64,000 nucleotides of DNA. Source: an uncultured Bacteroidales bacterium (lineage in GTDB: Bacteria > Bacteroidota > Bacteroidia > Bacteroidales > Salinivirgaceae). This document shows, piece by piece, positions 26,245-38,200 of the stretch. The notes under the pieces are model-generated. The model saw nothing but the letters and a program-made list of their open reading frames with translations. It searched no databases and had not been told where the DNA came from. The stretch lies in contig CALJOM010000002.1 in the NCBI GenBank assembly GCA_937981765.1, positions 186,001 to 250,000 of the forward strand, written 5' to 3'. The first letter of the stretch is position 1; every line of letters begins with the position of its first letter. Made by a program: the position numbers and the translations under genes.

Positions 26245-29200
26245 ATGAAACATATGTATCCTTTTATGAAACGGTTAGCACTCGTGCTGATGTTTGGTTG
26301 GATTGTGCAAATTTCGATTTCACAGACCTATTACTCACAAGGTAGCGGAAATTTTTCAGATCTAGCCATTTGGAACACCCTTCCAGGAGGAGGGGGGGCG
26401 TCTCCTACATCAGTTCAGGCAGCCACAGGCGTCTTTTTTATACAGACGGGCCACAATATTGTGGTAGATGATAGTATAAACATTGCGGGACTGAATGTAT
26501 CAGGGACATTAACGTTTGGAAACAGCTCAACCAATCGAGTAATGTGGGTTCAAAGTTCGGGTATAGTTGTCAATAACAATGGTACTATACAGGTTGGAAG
26601 CTATAATGCAACCCACCGATTGGTTTTGAATGCAGCAAATTTTCAAAATAACGGAACTGTAATTCTACGTCCTGGCGCTATCAACAGAGTAGTAAACGTA
26701 ACAACACGAGGAACTTCCCAATTTAGTGGAACAAATTCACCTACTCTGAGCAATCTTCTTATTCAAACCGGAACCACTACCGCGAATGTAGCATTGATTA
26801 TAAAAGGAGATTTTAGCGTTCAATCGGGAGCTACTTTCACTTCTAATAATTTTACACACAAAATTACCGGTAATTTCAACAACTCCGGGACCTTCAATTA
26901 TAATTCAAGTACCTGGGAATTTAACACCCCCCTGGTTCAAACCATTAGCGGAGCAAATCTTGGTTTTTACAATCTGACAGTAAACGGAGGAGGGGTAGTT
27001 TCTTTAGGCTCCTATTTTAACGTTTATAACAATTTTTTAGTAACCAGCAATTCAAAAGTTGATGTACAAACCACCATTCAATTCAATGGAAACTGGACAC
27101 TACATTCTGGGTCAGAATACAATGCCACGGCAGGAGAAACTCGTTTTTGGAGAAATGGGAGTGCACAAAATGTTTTAATAAACGGTACAGCTCAATTCTT
27201 TGATTTAAGTGCCAGGTATCCTGGTGCAAAACAAATTACGGGAAACATAGTCGTTAATAACTATTTCTTCGTTTATTCCGATGCAACGATTCAAGATGCG
27301 GTAGTTGGACAGACCCATACCTTACGTGGAGATGTTCGGTTAGAAGGGGTAGCCAATTTTACGCATAAGATTGTTCTTAATTCATCGGGAGGGCGATCAA
27401 TTTTTCACAGCAATCCGAACAATACTATTACTTTCGGGCCTGCGGATATCGAAATAGATGGATACTATTGGATAGGAAATAGCGACGTTAATAATACCAC
27501 GCTTCATTGTCAGGGAAATCTTAACCTTATATCAGGATATTTAGTAATTCGGCAAGGTAGCTCTTTAACAGGATCAGCTTCTAAATCGTTTTATCAATCA
27601 ACTAACACTAACTTATATATACGAGGCACAGATAATTACCCGATAGGATTTGGGTCATATACCCACGAAGTAGGGAGTGTTGTCCGGTACGACAGAAATA
27701 TAAATCAAGTAGTGCGTGGAGGCGTAACCTATCCACACTTGGTTTTGAATAATCATGATGCCTTTACCACAGGTTCGGATGTAACCAAAACATTGGTGGG
27801 GGGGGATATTCAAATAAATGGAACGTTATATATCCAACCCGGAAACAATTCAACCGTACGTTTTGATATAGGAAATAATAGTGTTGGTTTAACCGGCAAT
27901 TTAGAAGACTATTGGGATCCAACCCAAACGCGTACAGTAGTTATCACTCAGTCGGGGGGAACATTTACTCTCAATGGAATAGACAACAATCAGTACTTCT
28001 ATCGCAGGGATCCATCCAGCCAATATACATTCAATAACTTTTCCATTATTAACCGAGCCCCAACCGATGTTAGGCTGAAATTCTTTGTAGGCGATGATGT
28101 TACAAATCCGGGAAATTCCACTATAGACTTTACTGTGCTAGGTAATTTTACGGCTACGAACGAAAGCACCAACCCGACCCTCGTTGTAAACGTTGATTTA
28201 AACAATATACGTATAAATGGCAATAACAGCGGAACCTTTACCCTGGGAGACAATGTTCGTGTTTTAGTTGGGAGTAATCAATTTGGGGCCAGTGTAAATT
28301 CTTTTAGCAACAGCAATTTGCACACAAATTCTACGGTTCGTTATGATGCTAATACATTAATCAACATACCTTCTATAGCCTATGGGAATCTTGAATTTGG
28401 AGGAACCGGCGGTATTTTTCAGGTGGTAAATTTCGGGCTTATTGTGAAAGGGAATATATCAAGGGTAGGAGGAACGCCTACCTTCCGTCTCAGGGCGGGA
28501 AACCCAAGTGCCAATCCAAACCATCAAATCCAGGGAAATTGGAACTTAACCAGTTCTTTTATTGATGCCACGGTTATTGGTTCCGGAAGGCCTACAGTAA
28601 CATTTAATGGAAATGGCCCACAAAATATCAGCGAGGCTACATTCTGGCATGTTTCCTATGAGGGGAGCGGCGAGAAAATAATCTTGGGTAACCAAACAAT
28701 TCAAGGGAATGTCAATATAGGAAATGGAGTGACAGTTAATGCTTCAAACTTCAATTACACTGTTGGAGGTAACTGGACCAACCTTTCCGATGGGCAATTT
28801 CTACCCACATTCGGAACAGTTACATTTAATGGCACTTCCAATCAAACCATATCTATTCAAAACGGAAATGGTTCCTTTTTCAATAACATTACTATCGACA
28901 AACCATTCGGCACAACACTAATAGCTAATAGTAATATTACCGCTACAGGAAGTTTAACTTTTATTGAAAACAGAGGTAATTTAGATCTTTTGAACAATAC
29001 ACTTACTATTGGCGGAAACTTGATTATCCGGTTGGGAAATACATTATCATGGACCAATGGAGCCAAAATTCATTTTAATAGTAATTCTGCAGGTCAGATT
29101 ATACGAAACTTTAATCCAAGTACCTTATATCCCACCCTCGAATTTTCAGGTTCGGGTGTAAAACGTTTTTACGATAATCCTCTGTTTATTGAGGGAGATC

Positions 29201-32200
29201 TGATAATCAACGGGGCCACCCTCATGGGAGAGTGGTGGGATCATTACTTGAAAGGAAACTTTGTGAACAATTCAGGAACATTTCAGCACTATAGAATTTT
29301 ATATCTCAATGGGAATGATCAGTATATTGGTTCTGGTGAATTTCAGGATTTATATGCAACAGGAAATGGGACCAAATACCTCACCGCAAACTGGAATCTA
29401 AGGGGATCTCTCACTATCGATACCACAGCAGTTGTGGATGTAAGCCCTGATGGCGGAATAACAACCTATTCAATTACCTTGAATGGGAACTGGGTTAACA
29501 ATCTGTTTAATCCCGACAGAACAAAAACAGGAAAATTCATTCCTCGCACAGGCACTGTATACATCATAGGCAACTGGTCAAGGATTTACACGGGTGATAG
29601 TATAGATGTTAATCACGTTGGTCGTGTTGGCAAACAATTTTATAATTTGGAAGTAGCCTTGGGTTCTAATTCGGTAGCGGCACAGTTGTACCCAATATTC
29701 CAACCCGGATTCCCAAACATTAAATCAGAGGCGAATGACTTAAGAGTCTTGAACAACTTCAAGTTAGAGCAAGGAGTTTTCTACTTATATTGGAATAAAA
29801 TGTATGTTGGAGGAAATTTTGACAATTTAGGAGGAAATTTCCAGATGAATGTATATTACAGCGGATATCCACAGTTATATCTTGAAGGTAATGCGGGACC
29901 ATACCGTTTTGATCCGGGAGAAAATTATTTACTTCGATATATTGAATTCCGAGGGAATGGTGAATATCGTTTGCAACGAGAGACAATCGTTGAGAATCAT
30001 AATGCATTACCTAATGTTTTAATCTCAGCAGGAACATTAAATCTTAATCACAATATTTTACAACTTAACAATCAAACCTGGGGTGATTTAACCATTAGTT
30101 CCACAGGGAGCCTTATAATTGATTCTTTGGCAGAGTTGCGAATTCCTAATAACCGCACTTTAACCAATAACGGTATTTTTAGAATTGTTGGTACTCCATC
30201 AGGAATTGCCTCCCTGCGATGTTCACAACCAGGTTCGTTCAATTTTATACAAAATAGCGGTACATTTCATGCCAAATATTACTCTATTGAAAATACTAGT
30301 GGTTGGGGATTGCGCTTTTTAGGTGGAAGTATCGATACACAGAACAATATGTCGGAGGGTCGTTTTGCTGGAGGAGCTTCGGGTTCCAATACAGCTTATA
30401 TCTCTTTAGAATCAGGGTTCACGCTTAATACGGATTTATTAGTGCCCAATGTTAATTTTTACACAGGACCACAAAAGAACGTCCGTAGGGTTAATGGAAC
30501 GGGTACAGGAAAAATAACCTTCCATAATGCCGGCGGCCCTTTGGCTGGTAGTGCCTACGAAATTGACGATCCAAATCTTGTTGATTGGACATTTGATCCG
30601 GTAAAACTATGGACCGGTCTAGCCGGTGATGGACAATGGAACTCTCCAAATAACTGGACAGGTAATTCAGTTCCAGCCTCTACCGACATAGTTCGTTTAG
30701 ACAATACCCATGTGGCTGGCCCTTATTCCGTTGCTATTCAAGGCAATGCAACCTGCAAATCATTATCAATCTCCGGATCTTCTACCACTTTAGCCATAAA
30801 TGGCGGGAAGCTGTCTGTTGTACTAGATTTAACAATAAGTACGGGAAATACATTAGTACAAACTAACTCTGCTGATAGTGTAATATTGGGAGGTTCTTTC
30901 ACCAATTCTGGCACTTACAACCCAGGAACCTCGATCATTAAATTCGCCCCTGTAACCGGTTCGCATGTTATTGTAACCAACGCCAACCCATTCTACAGAA
31001 TAGACATCAATGGCACAGGTGGTGAAATTGTATTAGGTACTAACATTACGGTAGCCAATCATATTAAAATCCTGAGTGGCTCTTTTAATGCATCCAATCG
31101 AACCATTTTCGTTCAGGGGAATTGGACCGCTAACAATGCTGCTTTTAATTATTCCATTAGCACTGTTCATTTTAACCGAAACGATGCTACAGACCAGGAA
31201 ATTGAGGGGGGTATTTTTTACAACCTTACCTTTTCAGGAAGCTCAGTAAAAAAGGCATTATCCACACTATTTATTCAGCGTGATGTTGTAATTAATGCTG
31301 GATCTCGATTTGATGGCGGCGAACAAACCATTTACGTACGTCGTTTGTGGTACAATTACGAAGGAAACAATGGATTTAACCAATATGGAGGAGGCAAAGT
31401 GGTATTTGATGGAACAGGGACTATTTATGTTGGAAATTACGGAAATCCGGCATCAACTCGCGAAACAACGTTTAATCACCTGTCTTTTGAAGGCAATAGC
31501 ACAAAATATATAGCCAACAATATTACGGTCAAAGGAAATCTCTTCAATTTAACAGGTTCTAACATTTACGTGGGTGCCATTGGTTTTGCTTCTACTGAAA
31601 TTAATGGTACCGCAGGCGGTACGTTTATAATGGACGGAGGATGGATGTATCTTCTTGGAGTGGAAAGTTTTCCCAAAGGATTTGGTTCCTACAATTTATC
31701 CGGCGGACAGGTTGAATACCGTGGTCCAATAGATCAAATAGTAACCGGGGGAGTACAATACTTTAATCTATATTTAAGAAATACAACTAACGGAGCAGCG
31801 AATCCCAAAGTAAATAAAACGGCAAGTGCCCCGCTTTATGTCAAAAATAATATCCATTTCTATACCCAGAATGGAGGTTGGGATGGACCTGTGCAACTTA
31901 ATATGAACGGTTATGATCTGTATCTTGAAGGAACAATTTCTGCTGATGCCCCAAAAGATTCTGTTTTTTATCAAATTAATTGGGGAGGTGGTACGTTATT
32001 TCATGACGGTGCAAACTTTTCTCCAACACCTTGGATAACTCATTTTAACAATTTTATTAAACGTGGTACGGGGGCTGTAATACAGAACAATCATTTTGTT
32101 TTAACCGGAAACATGGAATTCAGAAATGGGACCAGCTTGAACATGCGAGATTATACCATTAACTGTGTAACCAGCAACAAAACCTTCAAAATGGGTGAAA

Positions 32201-35200
32201 ATTCTTACATTTACAATTATACCGTTGATACCACAGCAACCGTTCAATATGCATTTCCAACAGGTTTTTCCTCTTACAATATAGCTAGTACCAACGGATA
32301 TTACCTACGTGGAACTCATAAACAATCTATTCTTCCAGGTGTCGAATATGGCAATGTTTATTTGTGGGATAATTTTGCCCGCCAAGTTTATCTGCACGGA
32401 GATCTACGTGTTGAAGGAGACTTGTTAGTAGGTTATGATCTCATTGAGTTACGAGATAATGGTCACAGTATATATGTGAGAGGTGCTAATCTGGATCTTA
32501 GAAATTATGTTGCTTCTCCTACATCAACGCTCTATCTAACCGGAACCGGCTATCAAAGAATCTATGCCGGGGGTAACTTTAATGACGTAAGGTTAAATGC
32601 TGTTCAAACATCAGGCAATGGACACAGAGTTCGACTCGATGACCTGAATTTTTACTTTACAGGAAATGTACAAATTCAACCCAGCGACACCATTGAAACC
32701 TGGGCTAACGTTTTCTTTAGTGGAAACACATTTACCAATTTAGGTAGATTCGACCACAATGCTCGTATATTTCGTTTCCAAGGGGGTAATCAAACAATAA
32801 ATCCAGGAAGTAACCGGTTTAACGAAGTAATTTTTGAAAATGGAGGAACTAAGAATACGGTAAATAATGGATTTAATATTCGCCAAAACATAACTATTAC
32901 TGCTACGCCAGCCTCAACAGTAGATTTTGGAACCCTTACCCACAATATAGGATCCGAGTATATTAATATTCTTGGAGCTTCTGTTTGGAGTGTATCCAAT
33001 GCCAACCTTATTTTTGATCGTGTAGGGACCCAGTTTATTCCAAAAATTTTTGCCCAAGACGTTTCCTTCACATCGGGTGGTACCAAGTATCTTTACGACT
33101 CTATTTCAGTAAGAGACCTTTATGTTGGGCCAGGAACGGTTTTACGTCCAACCCTTGATCCAACTTATCCAAATAATTTTTCAGTTCGTGGTAATTGGAC
33201 CGTTGAAGGAAACTATATTCCTGATGGAAATACCGTTTATTTTGAAAGCGATGATAATACAATTAAGACCATTACGACCGGAGGCAGAACTTTTGAAAAT
33301 GTCGTATTTAACAGCGTTCTAACATCCAATCGCCTTTATACCCTTTTGGATAACGTTATTATAAATGGGAATTTGATTTTAAATTCCGGGGCTCATTTGA
33401 AACTTAACGGAAAAACTCTATACATAGGTAACGATGATGTTGGACTACCCCCGGGCGAGGTTTTAAGAGTTAATAGTGGTGCAACATTAGAAGTTGATGC
33501 TGCATCGGAGCTCCGGTTTAGTCTTGCCGATCTGGATCCAACCTTTGATATTTATGGGACACTGATTGTAGTTGGGACCTATTATCAACCAGCAATTGTT
33601 AGAGAATATCAGGATTATGGATGGAACCGTGGTATCAAAATGACCGCATACAGTGGAGCATCTTTGCGCTTTAATAATTATCAAGTTGAGCGCGTAAATT
33701 ACGACGGATTTGTTATTAATAATGGAGTAACAATAAACTCAACCGATAATTTCTCCAATGGAGTATGGTTGCGGATGTATCCTTGGAATCAATTTACTGA
33801 TTTATCCGATGGAGTGACCATTCGCGATCGATTCTATTATCTTCAAATATTGACCAACACATCCGGATTACCAAATATTCAAAATGTATTTTTTGGGCAT
33901 CCTACTACGCCGGTTGTTGGACGACATTTCAACGTAAATAGGCCTGTTGGATACACAGGAGACATTACTTTTGATGGAGATATCAGTGGAAACATGGGTT
34001 CTTCCACCTATGAAAACGACCCGGCAAACCAAGTACATTGGCCCGCGCCATCCAAAGTTGTATGGACAGGAGTTAGCAGTGCAGATTGGTTTGATCCCGG
34101 GAACTGGAATCCACCCATTGTGCCAACCGCATTAATTGATGCCGAAATTCCACGGATTACTTCAGGAGGTTCTAATCCTTACATTTTTAGTAGTGGTGCC
34201 ATATGTAGGGATTTAATACTTACCAATGGGTTGTTAACCATAGAAGCTGGGGTAGATACGGTAAAAGTATCGAGAAATATTACTATGGGGGCCTCTTCTA
34301 TTCTAGCCTATGGATTAGATGCTGTATTATTGGTGGCAGGACAATACGATATAAATGCAACAGCCAATATCATCGAGAACAAATCGACAGTATTTTTCCA
34401 AAGAAATGGTGGAACAGTACAGATAAACCCTAGAAATTCAAAATTTTACAATATTAAGTTTAATGGTGTTGCAACATATAATATTTTAGGAAATTTAACG
34501 GTAAATGGTAAATGGACACAAATTGGAGGAACAGTAAATCCCTCAACGGTTAATTATATCTATTACTTATATGGTGATTATGAATTCCTTGGAGGTAGTT
34601 TTTTGACTAATAACATTGGATGGTTTTATTTCCATGGATCAGATCAAATAATTCGCAATGGGCGTTTCTCCAGGTTAGCTATAAGAATGGGAGGAACCAA
34701 AACCTTCAGAGATTCCACAGTAGTTTATTTTAACGACCCAAATTCAGTGAACAAGGCATTTATTATTGGTGCCAACACTACATTGAGTCTTGCTAACCAT
34801 TCAACCATTTTAATTCGGGGGAATTTCGCGTCTTCTACCAATAGTGTCGTTACCGATAACGAACAATCCATATATTTCAGCGGTAGATGGTGGGATGGTG
34901 TTCACACTCATGTAGGCAACGGATGGGTTAACTTTATGGGATCAGACCAATATTTTAACGGAAATTTTGCAAATCTTAGTTTTACGGAGCCCGCTGTAAG
35001 TACTAAATATACTAATGGAAATACTAGTCTTACAGGTTCGCTTACCATTAATAGTTACAACTTCCGAATTCAAGGAAGCGATCAAATTGTATGTTCTTCT
35101 GGAAATGGGCAATTTTCTGTAGGTCAATTTAATAATGGTAATTCAAGAGTTTATTACACGGGTGTAAATTCACATCCTTCTGGTTTTAATGAATACCTAT

Positions 35201-38200
35201 ACCACCCCAACTCATTTGCTTATTATAGCGCTTCATTTAATCAAACCGTAAGAGGAAAAGAAAATGATATCGATATTATATATGGGAATCTATACATAGC
35301 TAATAATGGGACGAAAACTCTTAGTGGAGATATTATTGTAAAATCGAACTTGTATCTTGAAACTTCTGCAACCCTTAATGCTTCCGTTAATACCATTACA
35401 TTAGGGGGAAACTGGTATAATAATAATAGTAGTTTTCCTGCAATCTTTACTTCCAATAACGGTGAGGTCATTTTCAATGGATCAAATAACCAATACATTT
35501 ATTTAGTAGATGTTGCACAAAACGATTTTTATAAAGTTCGGGTGGATAAACCGACCAACACCTTTGTTTATCCGCTGCGAAATATTGAAATAGTCGATAA
35601 ACTTTGGGTACGTAACGGACGATTCAGAGCCATTTTAACCGTTACAGTTGGCGGTGATTTTGTAGCTACAGACAATGGAACCTTTGATCAAACAGGAACA
35701 TACATTTTAAATAAACCTTCAGGTTCGGCCACTATAATGGGGAATAATTCCATATTGAATAATTTGCGGATTACGGGCGGAGCTACCTACAACATTCTCG
35801 ACAACTTTAGAGTGTATGGCGAATTTGTTCTTAATACAGGAATCCTCAATTTGAATGGGAACACCCTTTATCTGGGAGACGGATCAGACGTTGCTTCTAT
35901 AAATAGTGTTTTCAATTTAGGTGAGGGCGGAACTGTAAGCATGGGTAATCTATGTAATCTCAACATTAACAATGGTGGGGAGATTTCTATTATTGGGTCA
36001 CCAACCAATATATCGTCGATAGTATCCACTAATGCTGGATGGAGGTACTATCTGGAAATCAATAGCGGGGGAACAATTCGGGCCAAGAATTATTTAATAA
36101 AAGATTTGCAAATTCCGGGGGTATTTGTTAAATCGGGAGCTATTATTGACCCGCAAAACAATTTTTCTTTTGGAACCTTTAGTAATCCTATAGGAGGAGG
36201 AGTTTGCCTTCAAATTGCTAACGATCAATCGTTTACCGGCAGTGACAGTATTGTAAAAATTTCTTTCCCGCAAAATCCACTTGGTGGAACTCGAAACATT
36301 AAGAAGGTTAATTCCGTTGGTGTGGTTGATATTTATCAATGGACAGGGAATCTTGCGGGCCCTGCCTATGAAGACGACCCATATAATCTTGTGAATTGGT
36401 TTGTTGAAAAGACTATAACTTGGGTTGGCGGATATGGTACAGGTTCTCAGCGCCATGATTGGAAAGAACCCAATAACTGGGATTTAGGACGACTTCCGGA
36501 GCCTGATGATAACGTTGTTATTAATAACACAGGGTTTAGTTGTTATCTTCGAGATCTCCCCGACACAGTTACAATTCGTTCGCTTACTGTTAACGGTCCA
36601 TTATATTTGGTTCGCGACTTAAGTGCTGTTCGACGGGTTTTAAATGTTACCGGACTTGTTGATATTAAATCCGATGTTTATTGGGATGGAGATAGCACCA
36701 TATTGAGAGTTGGAGAGGGACTTTCTGTCAATAGTGTTTTCCGAATCAATGTGCCGAATGGAGGAACCATTGTCATGTCCGGATTCGGAGAAGCATCCAT
36801 TTTCAATAGTCTTAATAACAATAAACTTCGTTTGGTTATTGAAAAGCAGGGGACAGTTAATTTCATGGCCAACACCAATAAAGTTGGGTATCTTCAAATA
36901 AACAGTGGTGCTACACTTAAACTTCCAATTAATTCTCTGGCAGAGCTTCATGTTTTTAGAAGTTTTATCAATTACGGGACTTTTGTAAATACGTTGGCAT
37001 TGCTAAAATTAGGTTCTGTTGGAAATTATCAATTCCTTTCGGGAAATAGTTCCTTTGGAAAAGTAACGCTGTTAGAAGGAAATTACACTCTTGTTAGCCC
37101 AGTATTTACAATCACGGACGATTTAACAATTCAATCCGGAGCATCACTTAACGTAGGAAGCAATACCATTAAGTTTGGTCATTCAACAAATGCTAAAAAC
37201 CTACTAGTTGCCGGTTCTTTGTTTTTTGCCGATAATAGTAGAGGGAAATTTACCGATAACTCGGTTATTGAAGTGCTGGCTGGAGGGTTATTATCTCTAG
37301 TTGGAACGGTTGACAATGAAGTGGTTTTTACAAACCAGGGTTCGGGAAGGTATAGTGTTAATGTGAGTGGAACTATTGCCGCTTTGCATTATAAGATGGA
37401 GTATTTAGCTATTAATGGTCTATTGTTAACTAGTTCTGCTACTATTAACCCAACTGAAAATCTTTCTTTCGGAGCATTTATTTTTGGACATCCTTCTGGA
37501 CGGTACATTACCTTTATGAACTCATGGTCGGATACCATTGAAATTTATAATGTAAACTTCTCTCAAGGAGCATTGTATAACGCTACCAGAACATGTAGTT
37601 CCTGTGGCGGAATTGTTAGGTTCAGAGATTCTTATGGCTTGCGGGCCGGCCATTATTTTGAGGAAGACGATGGCCTTTACAATAGTGGTAAAATTTTATG
37701 GGTGTATACAACACCTACTCTTTTCTGGACAGGCGCGGAAGATACCCGCTGGGATAATCCACACAATTGGAACCCCGAGGCTGTGCCAGCAGATAATGCA
37801 ATTATTTTTATTCAAACTGGAGCTCCCAGATACCCAATAATTGATGACACTTTTACTCCAACTCAGGCACATGTTAAGCGCCTAACCATATATACAGGAG
37901 CATCGTTAACCATTTCTCATAATAAAAATATCAAAATTGCCCAGAACTTTGATAATGGTGGAGTGCTAGAAGTGGTAAGTGGGTCCTTAACTACTATTGA
38001 TATAGGCGGGACTTTCTCTAACAATGGCACATTTATTAACGGAGGAAGTAGCACCATAGAGTTGACATCCCCCAATAACATTGAGTTGACTTTTGGAACC
38101 GCCATTCCTTATAATCTTCATATCAATAGTGGTAATGGCTTAGGAAATTCAATATTCACAACCCGAAGCGCCATTACAATTCAAGGTGATTTAATCATAA

